Origin: a virus
DNA length: 62,208 nucleotides
IMG/VR virus record: IMGVR_UViG_3300048778_000101
Span: 1-62,208 of that record
Strand: one strand, 5' to 3'
A model generated the notes under the pieces. The model worked only from the letters and a program-made list of their open reading frames with translations. It was not told where the DNA came from and did no database searches. A program made the position numbers and the translations under genes. Shown piece after piece: positions 41,027 to 49,351 of this stretch (position 1 is its first letter; the number at the start of each line of letters is the position of its first letter).

Positions 41027-41260
41027 TCAATCCTTTTTATTATACAGAATGGCAGATCGGCGGGGTTTCTTGCTAAATCCCATCAAAGTTTCCGCCAATC
41101 GCGCCTGTTTCCCCAATTTGCCTTGAGAATTTTCACGGCCCTCAGCAAATTCTCGGGTAGTCTCGCCGGCTTCTTTCGCTTTAGCCGCAAACTGCCCGTG
41201 AGCGCCTTCCGTAGCGGCTTGGACCCACTTTTTATTTTTCTTGGGCTTTTCATCGGCCAT
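41027..41260 (-). CDS. Small basic structural-region protein
   Basis: 77 residues from the ATG at 41260 (GGAG upstream); a longer open frame exists but lacks coding character. KKWVQAATEGAHGQFAAKAK, TTREFAEG and LGKQARLAETL form a pattern of small phage proteins found near head genes. No function known. Confidence 0.78.
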   Translation of the reverse strand: MADEKPKKNKKWVQAATEGAHGQFAAKAKEAGETTREFAEGRENSQGKLGKQARLAETLMGFSKKPRRSAILYNKKD

Positions 41261-41288
41261 AGGAAAACTCCGCGACAAGAGGTCAAGA

Positions 41289-41456
41289 CTATTTAGACTT
41301 GTCATACAGCACAGATTTCTTGCGCTTAGGTAGTTTGCCACCTTCATCAGACTTGGCAAACTCTTCCCCAACTTTCTGTGGAACCCCATCGACACCATCC
41401 GTCTTAAAGGCTGCCGCATACATCAGCTTTCGCTGCGCTTGGCTAACCGGAGGCAT
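41289..41456 (-). CDS. Small basic protein (PVSQAQRKLM family)
   Basis: 55 residues. PPVSQAQRKLMYAAAF, then GVPQKVGEEFAKSDEGGKLP and a Lys-rich end (KRKKSVLYDKSK). This fits a common group of tiny phage proteins with a PVSKAQRK..G.P..VG.EF pattern, encoded in head regions. The ATG follows the previous stop directly. Confidence 0.78.
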   Translation of the reverse strand: MPPVSQAQRKLMYAAAFKTDGVDGVPQKVGEEFAKSDEGGKLPKRKKSVLYDKSK

Positions 41457-41948
41457 TTAACTGCGATCCCAGGCGCCAGTGCTCTGCGAATACGTATAGC
41501 AAGCCTTGCCAGCGGCGCCGAGAGCGGTTACAGCATTGTTGATAGTCTGCCCGGTTACGACACTAGCAGTCAGAGCAGTGATAATCTGCGACGAAAACAC
41601 GCAGTTAACCTGGCCGTCTGAGGGGAGCGCCGACAGGGTGACAGTTCCCGTAGCCAGCGTACCTGCCGGATTAAGGATCAGGTCCATGGTCGAATTGCCG
41701 AACGCCTGGGTAAAGCCGGTCGAAGGGGCCAACTTAATATAGCCAGGAACTCCGGCAATCTGGGCAGCCGTGGCGTATTTGCTGGGAACAGTACCCACAC
41801 CGCCGACAACATCATTAAACAGATCGGTAGTCCCTACCATAGGAACCACTGCGACATAATTCTGATACTGGGCGTAGGCGTCCGCGCTGTAGTAGCCCCC
41901 GACGCCACAAAGCAGCGCAGCCAGAGCGATTTTAGACATATTGCGCAT
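41457..41948 (-). CDS. Secreted-type protein in the virion operon
   Basis: 163 residues from the ATG at 41948, with GAGGGG 7 bases before. The N-terminus is a signal peptide (RNMSKIALAALLCGVGG..ADAYA, cleavage before QY). The mature part has two cysteines (VNCVF, KACYT), possibly a disulfide, and beta-type sequence (GTVTLSALPSDGQVN). No family recognised. It is one of three signal-peptide proteins in late operon 1. Confidence 0.75.
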   Translation of the reverse strand: MRNMSKIALAALLCGVGGYYSADAYAQYQNYVAVVPMVGTTDLFNDVVGGVGTVPSKYATAAQIAGVPGYIKLAPSTGFTQAFGNSTMDLILNPAGTLATGTVTLSALPSDGQVNCVFSSQIITALTASVVTGQTINNAVTALGAAGKACYTYSQSTGAWDRS

Positions 41949-41971
41949 GATTAATCCCCTCATTGAAGCAA

Positions 41972-42472
41972 TTACGAATAAGTTCCGGTTCCGACGCTGG
42001 TCAGAGTTGCCGTAGTCGCCGAAGTCAGCGTAACATAAAACGATCGGGTAGTGTTCTGGGCGATGGTCATAGTTCCCGCTAAGGTCCAGCCCGTATTCGT
42101 AGTTACAGTCCAGGCATAAGCCCCGGAACTGCTGTTGATGACAGTCAGTTTGTAGGTATTCCCAGCCGCAGAGTTCTGGATAGCCGAGAAAAGGCTGGGA
42201 GCCGTAGGCAACTGGGCATTAGCCGCACCACCCAGAGTTCCGGTAAGGTTCAGCGTGGTTTCAATCTGCCCCGCGTAGACATTACCCGTGGTCAGAGTCA
42301 CCCCAGCGGTAGCGGTATTCGTAGTGTACGCCTGCCCGCCAGCTAGGATCAAATTGGCAACCTGCTCAGAGGTAGCTACGGTATCATATGGACCGCCATT
42401 ATCCACCAGAACAAATTCCGTACCCGTAAGACTGGTCAAAACTACGCCAGGGGGTTGGTAGGAGTTAGTCAT
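41972..42472 (-). CDS. Hypothetical beta-rich structural protein
   Basis: 166 residues without a signal peptide. Starts NSYQPPGVVLTSLTGTEFVL, then Thr/Gly/Asn-rich strands and GTMTIAQNTTRSFYVTLTSA near the end, typical of fibre or decoration folds. It lies between the 286-residue structural protein and the secreted-type protein. Confidence 0.72.
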   Translation of the reverse strand: MTNSYQPPGVVLTSLTGTEFVLVDNGGPYDTVATSEQVANLILAGGQAYTTNTATAGVTLTTGNVYAGQIETTLNLTGTLGGAANAQLPTAPSLFSAIQNSAAGNTYKLTVINSSSGAYAWTVTTNTGWTLAGTMTIAQNTTRSFYVTLTSATTATLTSVGTGTYS

Positions 42473-42486
42473 AGAATGCCCTTCCG

Positions 42487-43347
42487 TTAAACTGCCGAGG
42501 AGATCGCAAGAGACATAGCTGCCGAGCCTGTCTCGCTGATCCTGTAATTGATGGGTCCGCTGGTGAAGCTGGTGCAGTTCAGGCGGAGTAGGACAGTATT
42601 CTCAGCTTCCCCGGACAACAGAGAAATTGGTGTTCCCAAATTCCAGACCGCCAAGTTGCCCTGCCCACCAACATTGCCAACGATCCAGGTAGAGCCGCCA
42701 TCAAAACTGCGCTCAAGCTGAACTGAGCCGCTATAGGCAATGGGCGCTCCGGTAAAGCTGGCGTTGGTATCTGTACCAGACAGGACGCTGGAACCGGCCA
42801 GAGCAAAAGAGACTGCTTTTCCGATCGCGGTAACTGTAGCTGAAGCTGACATGATAGCTGTTCCGGGGATTAGAACTCCGGCATTGAAGGTAGCAGCTTG
42901 AAGAATTCCGGTAATCGTAGTCCCTGCCGGGATACCCGCCCCTACGGCGGTGGCACCAATTAGACCAGTCGTAGATACCAACCCCGAAATAGAACTGCTG
43001 CCGGAGTATACATTCCCAGTCAAACTAATCGCCGGCAAGGCCAGCGTACCGCTAGTTCCGGTAAGAGTTCCGACCGTAGACCCCGGCGGCACATTAACCC
43101 CATTAACAGCCACCCCAGGGGCTAGCGTACCAGCACTGGCTACTGTGAAGTTAAGGGTTCCTGCCGTAGTGGTAAGGCTGGTATTGTAATTGCACCAAAT
43201 CAGAAGATTATATGGGCCGAGGAAAGTGAATGGAACTCCCGGCCCAACTGAGGCGAACGTACCCGAGATAACTGCATTGGCAGCATCTCCAGTAGCTGGG
43301 GTGCCGGAGGCAAGTACACCCAATGGAGCCGGAAGTCCCATATTCAT
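42487..43347 (-). CDS. Hypothetical beta-rich structural protein
   Basis: 286 residues, Ala/Gly/Thr/Ser-rich. It contains short repeats (GTLAPGVAVNGVNVPPGSTV and GAGIPAGTTITGILQAATFN) and ends with VQLERSFDGGSTW followed by AVWNLGTPISL, a pattern of phage decoration or baseplate-type beta domains. The start could also be the ATG 6 bases downstream. A role in the capsid or tail is inferred from context. Confidence 0.72.
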   Translation of the reverse strand: MNMGLPAPLGVLASGTPATGDAANAVISGTFASVGPGVPFTFLGPYNLLIWCNYNTSLTTTAGTLNFTVASAGTLAPGVAVNGVNVPPGSTVGTLTGTSGTLALPAISLTGNVYSGSSSISGLVSTTGLIGATAVGAGIPAGTTITGILQAATFNAGVLIPGTAIMSASATVTAIGKAVSFALAGSSVLSGTDTNASFTGAPIAYSGSVQLERSFDGGSTWIVGNVGGQGNLAVWNLGTPISLLSGEAENTVLLRLNCTSFTSGPINYRISETGSAAMSLAISSAV

Positions 43348-43352
43348 ACGCC

Positions 43353-44057
43353 TCAGTTAATCTTGCGAGCAGGTTCGTGCAGAGTTCCAAGAACCCGCAA
43401 AGCGCCGGAAGCGGCAGCTTCTCCAGCAACTTTAAGACCAACACCATGGGAACCGGGGGCTCGGCCAGGCTGCTCCGGCAAAACTCCCGTCATAACTTCA
43501 TTCCCAGTATCCCCGTGAATGACCAAGCCGCCGGAGGTAACTCGGAGCGGCTTAAACTGCACAACTTCCGCCGTAGCTCCGATACTGTCGGTAAACGCAG
43601 CAAAGATTTCCTTGGCCTTATCATTGACGGGGATCATAGCTTCGTTGGGGATCCCCGACCATCCGATCTCAGTGGCCCGCTGCTTCTTCTGACTGTCAAT
43701 CCAAATAGGTTCCACAAGGACTTCATCCAAATAGACCTTATTCGTCAGCGTGTAGAGGGCAACTTCCCGGCTTTCCTGGAGTTTGTCCACCAAATCGAAC
43801 AGCAATTCCCGCGCGGCCTGTCGCTTAACCAAAACGTCCGGCGGAACCCGGACCTTCTCCGTACCCTGATCAGAGATGGCTGCAATCGAAAGCGCCATCG
43901 TTTCAAAAAGTTTCTGAAGTTCCGGGGAAGATTTTTCCGAATTAGCCGGAAGCGCACCAATGGTGTTCTTAATAGCTTCGTCCACGGCCAGTTTGACAGC
44001 TTCACGAAACTCCGCAGTTTTAGCGAAGTCCTTCGGGGGTTCTTGCACAATCGCCAT
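43353..44057 (-). CDS. Hypothetical head-region protein
   Basis: 234 residues from the ATG at 44057, one base after the cement-protein stop (TAAGATG). The first 130 residues are helical (FREAVKLAVDEAIKNTIG, QAARELLFDLVDKLQ); the rest is mixed, with a Gly-rich end. No family recognised. It is encoded directly downstream of the capsid and cement genes, so it is probably structural. Confidence 0.75.
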   Translation of the reverse strand: MAIVQEPPKDFAKTAEFREAVKLAVDEAIKNTIGALPANSEKSSPELQKLFETMALSIAAISDQGTEKVRVPPDVLVKRQAARELLFDLVDKLQESREVALYTLTNKVYLDEVLVEPIWIDSQKKQRATEIGWSGIPNEAMIPVNDKAKEIFAAFTDSIGATAEVVQFKPLRVTSGGLVIHGDTGNEVMTGVLPEQPGRAPGSHGVGLKVAGEAAASGALRVLGTLHEPARKIN

Positions 44058-44058
44058 C

Positions 44059-44607
44059 TTAAGCCACCGTATAATTGCGAGAGGCAAATTTCTCGGAGTA
44101 GTCATCACGGGCGAGCGTGACAATAGCCGAGGAGATAGTCCCAGCGGTGAAAGAAGTACCCGCCGGAACCTGGAACAACAGCCGCAGATAGCGCGGATTG
44201 AGGCCGGCTGGAAAACTCGGCGGGAAGTCGAACCGGGCCAGAATAGCTCCGCTGGTCAGGGCAGTTACCGCAATGGGGCCGGTTTCAACCAAGGTGTTCC
44301 AAGTGCTGGGCTGATAACTGCCAGAAACACCCTGGTCCGCCGCAGCCTGGAACGCCACATTCAGAGTAGCCGCCGTAGAAGTGGTGGCCGTAATTCCGAT
44401 GTTAACCTGAACCAGCGGCTTATTCCCGCCGATACCAACATCCATTCCGAACACCGCCGCGTTGCCGATGATATTGGCCGGAGGAGTTCCCACACCCTGC
44501 CCAAGAAGGTCCAGGGTATTGATGGACGGGATAGAGATCCCAGCCGCTCCGATAAGCGACAAATTGCCGCCGATCGGGACAAAACTAAGCTGCGAGTCGA
44601 TGCGCAT
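44059..44607 (-). CDS. Capsid cement protein, Bbp16-like
   Basis: 182 residues with GGAG upstream. RIDSQLSF at the start, a TLDLLGQGVGTPP segment, and a jelly-roll-like series of strands ending GLNPRYLRLLFQV fit the Bbp16 family of BPP-1, which decorates and stabilises the capsid. It immediately follows the major capsid gene, as in BPP-1. The call rests on pattern and position. Confidence 0.75.
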   Translation of the reverse strand: MRIDSQLSFVPIGGNLSLIGAAGISIPSINTLDLLGQGVGTPPANIIGNAAVFGMDVGIGGNKPLVQVNIGITATTSTAATLNVAFQAAADQGVSGSYQPSTWNTLVETGPIAVTALTSGAILARFDFPPSFPAGLNPRYLRLLFQVPAGTSFTAGTISSAIVTLARDDYSEKFASRNYTVA

Positions 44608-44632
44608 TATCTTGAACTCCTAGTTAGCGCGC

Positions 44633-45682
44633 TTAGACGACGCGGGCTTCGGTGGTGGTAAGCTGGTCAACGATCTTGATGGGAATACCGCGATAGGTAT
44701 CGCAGGGCATACCGGCGTAGTCTTCCAGATGCAGCAGAACATTTCGCTGGCGCATAGCCTGCAAGTCCATGTAGTGCCGAATGGTCCGGTTGCAGTAGAA
44801 CGTCGGGCGAATACCGGGGGACGGATCTTCCACAGCGTCAGTTTTGGTAATGCCGCTGGTCTTCTTACCAAGATGCGGGGGGAGGAACATCATCTGCGCC
44901 AGTTTGGCAAAGATATCAACAGCATTCGGGCCAGCGAGACCAGCCGCAGTTACGTCGATATTAGCCGCGCGGGCGGCATAACGCCAATCCTGCGGGCACA
45001 GACCAGCATGCTGTTCAAACAAACTCGTGTAAGCTTCAAAGCGATTACCCAGAGCATCATAACCCGGAGTTACATCGCCCTTATCCTCCATAACCAGACC
45101 AGCTTTGGAGCCACGCGGGTAGAGCCCGAAGATAGTGCGCTCACCCCAGCACACCAGCCAGATACTGGAGTTACTGGAACCAGTTCCGCCGCAGTCCAAA
45201 ACATTGGTGGCATTCTGGGCGCCGCTGGAAGTGCTGACAGTATTGTAGAAGCCAGCCAATCCCATAAACTGAGCGGGATTAGCCACAGAATTTCCGTAAA
45301 AGAAAGTCTGGGCCATAGTCTGCGACATACCTTCAAGGAACGCCACATCTTCCCGTTCGCGGAAAGTTTCAACATCCCCAGAGTCCATCGCCAGCGTCTT
45401 ATCGACCTGCGAGTAATCTCGCAGCATGCCAATGCCAACACGAGACTTGGACGTAGTGCTCTTGGAGTAGGGCACGCCCATATTGTACTGAGCCCAACTG
45501 CCGGCCGGGATACTGGTTCGGAATACGAAACTATGCCCGCCAGTCTCATTCGCCTCAATCCAAGGCAAATCATCAAACAAATCATTGCTCTGACTGAGCA
45601 TTTCGGCGATATACGCCTGTTTGCCATGCGGATCTTGGCGCGTAGTCAAATCGACAAGAGAGAGCCAACTGCCGGTAGCCAT
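44633..45682 (-). CDS. Major capsid protein, BPP-1-like (HK97 fold)
   Basis: 349 residues with AAGGA upstream. LTTRQDPHGKQAYIAEMLSQ, then FDDLPWIEANETGGHSFVF and REDVAFLEGMSQTMAQTFFY is the signature N-terminal half of the BPP-1-type capsid proteins; QFMGLAGFYNTV follows. It lies between the scaffold and cement genes, the canonical order. It forms the icosahedral head. Confidence 0.9.
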   Translation of the reverse strand: MATGSWLSLVDLTTRQDPHGKQAYIAEMLSQSNDLFDDLPWIEANETGGHSFVFRTSIPAGSWAQYNMGVPYSKSTTSKSRVGIGMLRDYSQVDKTLAMDSGDVETFREREDVAFLEGMSQTMAQTFFYGNSVANPAQFMGLAGFYNTVSTSSGAQNATNVLDCGGTGSSNSSIWLVCWGERTIFGLYPRGSKAGLVMEDKGDVTPGYDALGNRFEAYTSLFEQHAGLCPQDWRYAARAANIDVTAAGLAGPNAVDIFAKLAQMMFLPPHLGKKTSGITKTDAVEDPSPGIRPTFYCNRTIRHYMDLQAMRQRNVLLHLEDYAGMPCDTYRGIPIKIVDQLTTTEARVV

Positions 45683-45709
45683 ATACTAAGTCCTTTCTAT
45701 ACTGGGCAG

Positions 45710-46471
45710 TTAACGCCCGCTTTGGGTAGAGGTGGGATGATTATACAAAACTCCCCGACGATTAGCCGGAGTATTAGGCTGCGGAGCGGGAGTTCCGCGA
45801 ACAGCGGGGATTTTCGGCTCATCATAAATTCGGGCAAGGTTATGGAAAGCCTTGAGAAAAGCCGGATGATCCCCAGCCCCAGTTACCCGAAGAAAGTCGT
45901 CAAAAGCCGCCCGATCTTCTGCCGGAACCGCCATATCCCGAACTCGGGCAATAGCACTCATTGCGGTCTGATGGCCCGCTCCACCGATCTTTTCATCGGA
46001 CATAACTTGGGTTCTCCAAGTCTTCCTAACATCTGCAAAAGAGGCGTGCTGCTGGGCCAATGTATCAGTGCCAAGTTTGGCAATTGCCGTAGCATGCAGA
46101 TTAAGCAATTCCTGCCCAACTTCAGCAGACATATTGTGCTTAGTTAGGACATCTCGGTAGATACTCATAGAGGCCGGATCGGGCTCAACCCCTCCGGGCA
46201 GCTCGAACTTGTAATCCGCCAGACTAACCGGCTCGGTGACTTTAACCTCAGAGACAGGATCTACCGGCTTGGCATCTTCTTTAGCCCCAACCGGCTCCGC
46301 TTTAACGTCAGCAGGCTCTGCCGCAACTTCGGCGGGCTTGGTAACTTCGGGAGTTTGCCCCACACCTTCAAGGAGAGAGGGAACTTCGGTATGCAGAACC
46401 ACAGCAGTCTCAACCGCAACTGCGGGAACTTCTACCGTAACTTCTGCAGGAGCCTCAGCAACGTCGGTCAT
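45710..46471 (-). CDS. Scaffolding protein
   Basis: 253 residues. The first 85 residues are Pro/Ala/Glu/Val-rich and disordered; then YKFELPGGVEPDP and a helical body (RDVLTKHNMSAEVGQELLNL, AFDDFLRVTGAGDHPAFLKA) of the type seen in podovirus scaffold proteins, with a short basic tail. It lies directly upstream of the capsid gene, as expected for a protein that guides capsid assembly and then leaves. Confidence 0.86.
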   Translation of the reverse strand: MTDVAEAPAEVTVEVPAVAVETAVVLHTEVPSLLEGVGQTPEVTKPAEVAAEPADVKAEPVGAKEDAKPVDPVSEVKVTEPVSLADYKFELPGGVEPDPASMSIYRDVLTKHNMSAEVGQELLNLHATAIAKLGTDTLAQQHASFADVRKTWRTQVMSDEKIGGAGHQTAMSAIARVRDMAVPAEDRAAFDDFLRVTGAGDHPAFLKAFHNLARIYDEPKIPAVRGTPAPQPNTPANRRGVLYNHPTSTQSGR

Positions 46472-46872
46472 TTCATACCTCTCATCTTGATGTTAACCTT
46501 TGAAAATCTCGGGTCAAGCTCATCATGCATCGTAGCTACCTCCGAGCGAACTATCTTCAAAAGATGCAGGTATAATCTAAGCCCAAAAGCCTGCTGGCCG
46601 GCGTGGAACCAAGTTGCCTCAACCTGCGGAAACCCATTAGGACCAGTTGCGAACCGCTCTTCAAAAGTTCCCGCATCTTGCAAGAGCCCCCAGACAATTC
46701 CCCGGCCGGTGGGGTGCCCCATAATAGCTCTCCAGAACTCAAGTGTCTCCAGTTCCCGCAGGCGAGCCTTCTCCCGCGCCTTATTGACACCTGAACGACT
46801 TCCAGCGTCTGGGGTTTCCACCTCCGGGTCGTCTGAAACTTCGTCAAATAGTTCCAACTGTTCGTCTTCCAT
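46468..46872 (-). CDS. Bbp19-like head-region protein
   Basis: 134 residues, overlapping the scaffold start by 4 bases. An acidic start is followed by FWRAIMGHPTGRGIVWGLLQ, AGTFEERFATGPN and WFHAGQQAFGLRLYLHLLK, matching the Bbp19 family of BPP-1-like phages (unknown role, encoded between portal and scaffold). Confidence 0.78.
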   Translation of the reverse strand: MEDEQLELFDEVSDDPEVETPDAGSRSGVNKAREKARLRELETLEFWRAIMGHPTGRGIVWGLLQDAGTFEERFATGPNGFPQVEATWFHAGQQAFGLRLYLHLLKIVRSEVATMHDELDPRFSKVNIKMRGMK

Positions 46873-46880
46873 GGGAACTC

Positions 46881-47294
46881 CTAGTGCAGCATACCAGTGG
46901 ACTGTACGTGCTGTTTTGAGGTAATACTGGCCGGGGGGAGGATCGCCCCTTTAATTCCGGTTTTATCGTGCCGAAGATGCTCGGCCAAGTTAGCTCCTAG
47001 GCGCAAATTATCTCCAAGCATCCCAAACAACTTGCGGGGCCGCCTGCCACGGAGCCATCCACCAGCTTTTTCGTGTGCCATCTCCATGGCAATTCCCAGA
47101 GGGAACCAGCGAGAGTCTTCTCGCCAATGCCCAACTTGGCGACAGCATCCTTCGATAAGTTTAAGGGACTTTCGCAATTCCCCATATGCCTGCCCCATGA
47201 CAGGCAGCTTTACCAGTCTATCACAGCAACTAGCTGCCTTCTTAAAATTCTCCACCATACAGGAGAAGATTTCACCCTCAGTTAGATCAGACAT
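46881..47294 (-). CDS. Hypothetical head-region protein
   Basis: 137 residues, helical and Cys-containing (ASCCDRLVKLP, IEGCCRQVGHW), basic in the middle (GGWLRGRRPRKLFGML). Genes of this size often sit between portal and Bbp19-like genes in podoviruses. No function known. Confidence 0.75.
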   Translation of the reverse strand: MSDLTEGEIFSCMVENFKKAASCCDRLVKLPVMGQAYGELRKSLKLIEGCCRQVGHWREDSRWFPLGIAMEMAHEKAGGWLRGRRPRKLFGMLGDNLRLGANLAEHLRHDKTGIKGAILPPASITSKQHVQSTGMLH

Positions 47295-47296
47295 AC

Positions 47297-49111
47297 TTAT
47301 TGTCCTCCCGGAATTCCGAGTAATGCATTCAGTGCAGAATTTCCACCCACATTAGTTTCGCTAAGTGTCTTAGCAGCCTGTACCCCGGCCATAGTTGGAG
47401 CAATTGCCTGCTGCTTAGCCTGAGCACTCTGCCGGGCGGCGTCCTGTTCCTGCACCTCCTTCGCAGTGTACAAAGCATCGGCAGGGAAGCTACTCATATC
47501 TGCGTACCTGCGCATTGCGGCGTCCAGATTGAAAATACGCAGGGGATCGGGAACTCCGGCAGCTTTGGCAGCGGCGCTCATACTACCAGCCATGCCTAGG
47601 GTATCTTTCATAGCTACGGTTTCAGTAGCCCTTTGCGCCAGCTTTAGAATTGAAATGTACTCAATCTTCAGCGGAACATTGTGCAAAGACTCCGGCAATG
47701 GGAGTAGCATCCCCCGGCGCCGCATAATTGACAATACTCTGGTAATGGCCGGTCCGGCGAACTCTGTCTCAAACAGTTCAATAAACGGCCCAAGTATCTG
47801 AAGACGCTCCAGATCTCGCTTAGTTAGCTCCAACTCATTCCTGGGCTGCACACCTTCCATCTGGCTAATTGCCATAAAGATGTCTGTGAAAAAACATTTC
47901 TTAATCCGATCCTGGATCTCCTTAATATCCTGTACAATCGGTTGCAAGGCTTGAGGGTTAACTTCAAACAAGGGGAAGAAGCCCTTTCTACCGCCAGCCG
48001 TGCTCATGTAGGTAATCTGGCCGGGGAGGATCGAACTAGGCTCATTCTTCAATTCTGGATCAGCCCCCATCGGAGGTCTAACTACCTTTTCAAGTAATTC
48101 CGCCTTCCTGCGAGTTTCCTGCTGAAGCTGTTTTATATCTCCAAGAGCATCCATACCGGGACTACGCCCGTAGGGATCATTGCTAACTGTAGACCAGCGG
48201 GCTGCCATGAACGGGCGTTCGTTAAAACCCCGCCTGGACAGTTCTCGGTCAGTTTTAACCCCCTTTAGCCAATATACCTCTCTCCAGGGGAAATGGCCGG
48301 GAACCACAGTTACTGAAGCAGTCTCACCAGTACCCCGTTTGGAACTGATTGGGGCATTAGGTTCAATAGCATGCGCAACCACATGCTCCAATGACAAACT
48401 TGCTCCCCCAGTTTCCCAGGCAGTTCTAACTTGCTGCGGGCAATTATCCAGGGTAAACATCTCTACTATCTGCGCTGTGTTCAGTGTGAACTCCCGGTAA
48501 AAGGCATCGACACTGAGCCGGCCTCCGACATCGAGATAGTATTCTCCCGCGCACGAACCATAGCAGCGAATTACATCCTCATCATCTTCATAGATAATTA
48601 TGGGAGCCGTACCGAATGTAGTAACATCTTGGAAAGCTTGGGCCATAGTTGTATAGAAATTAGATTGGCCCAGTACAGTATAAAGCTTCCTTTCTGTGTC
48701 CTCGATCCAATACTTCCCATCCCGATCAAGCTGGTCATAACTATTACCGAGCTTGAACCAGGGTCGCGAGGGGCTAGTTAGCCCGGTCCAAAGTCCGCTG
48801 GAGCATGTCTGCATAGCCAGGGTAGCTGTACTATCCACGATACTCTGGTTAATTGGGCTGCCTCGGGTCATCCTGTTGGCAACCACTAGCCAGTGATACC
48901 GGCGCGGGAGAATGTATTCTGCCAAACTTGCCCAATAGGCCCACCAACTATAGCGCCAACTGCGAAGCATACCCAAGCGAGATTCACAAGCCCCATAGAT
49001 AGCAGGCCAATCTTTACCCGCTGGGGCGGGATTACCCAAAGTTAGGGGCTGTTGTGCCAGTAGCGTGGGGCTCATATGTTCGTAAGGGGCGGAACTGAAA
49101 TCTTCAGCCAT
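47297..49111 (-). CDS. Portal protein (T7/BPP-1-type head-tail connector)
   Basis: 604 residues. WYAYWASL-type helices at the start (SWWAYWASLAEYILPRRYHW), STATLAMQTCSSGLWTGLTS and PSRPWFKLG are typical of T7-like portals, as is PMGADPELKNEPSSILPGQI in the stem part. Portals form a twelve-subunit ring through which DNA is packed and ejected. The gene follows the terminase pair and a 74-residue protein, the usual order. Confidence 0.93.
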   Translation of the reverse strand: MAEDFSSAPYEHMSPTLLAQQPLTLGNPAPAGKDWPAIYGACESRLGMLRSWRYSWWAYWASLAEYILPRRYHWLVVANRMTRGSPINQSIVDSTATLAMQTCSSGLWTGLTSPSRPWFKLGNSYDQLDRDGKYWIEDTERKLYTVLGQSNFYTTMAQAFQDVTTFGTAPIIIYEDDEDVIRCYGSCAGEYYLDVGGRLSVDAFYREFTLNTAQIVEMFTLDNCPQQVRTAWETGGASLSLEHVVAHAIEPNAPISSKRGTGETASVTVVPGHFPWREVYWLKGVKTDRELSRRGFNERPFMAARWSTVSNDPYGRSPGMDALGDIKQLQQETRRKAELLEKVVRPPMGADPELKNEPSSILPGQITYMSTAGGRKGFFPLFEVNPQALQPIVQDIKEIQDRIKKCFFTDIFMAISQMEGVQPRNELELTKRDLERLQILGPFIELFETEFAGPAITRVLSIMRRRGMLLPLPESLHNVPLKIEYISILKLAQRATETVAMKDTLGMAGSMSAAAKAAGVPDPLRIFNLDAAMRRYADMSSFPADALYTAKEVQEQDAARQSAQAKQQAIAPTMAGVQAAKTLSETNVGGNSALNALLGIPGGQ

Positions 49112-49114
49112 AAC

Positions 49115-49339
49115 CTATTGCCCCAGGAGAGTTTTAGCGGCAGTTGCAGTAGTCCCGGTGACGCCTTGAGCCGAAGTTCCGCCCAAAGTGTCACTAAAAC
49201 CCATACCACCAGCCGCAGCAGCAGCGGCTCTTTGTGCAGCAGCAGAACCCGCAGCCTGTACTTGCGCACTAGCTTGCGTAGCCGGGATAGGCGGAGGCGA
49301 AACTGCGGCAGGTGCTGCGGGAGTAGATCCACCACCCAT
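49115..49339 (-). CDS. Small Ala/Pro-rich protein between terminase and portal
   Basis: 74 residues: a Pro/Ala-rich start, an Ala run, then GGMGFSDTLGG and a KTLLGQ end. Podoviruses often carry a small low-complexity protein ending in KTLLG at this place. No function is known; a packaging or portal accessory is possible. Confidence 0.78.
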   Translation of the reverse strand: MGGGSTPAAPAAVSPPPIPATQASAQVQAAGSAAAQRAAAAAAGGMGFSDTLGGTSAQGVTGTTATAAKTLLGQ

Positions 49340-49351
49340 AATTAGAACTCC

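Noticed and set aside
44729-46147. A 472-codon open frame on the rightward strand, antisense to the capsid and scaffold genes
   Set aside because: It lies wholly opposite two well-supported structural genes, shows no family motifs, and has low-complexity Ser/Arg/His composition typical of an antisense shadow.
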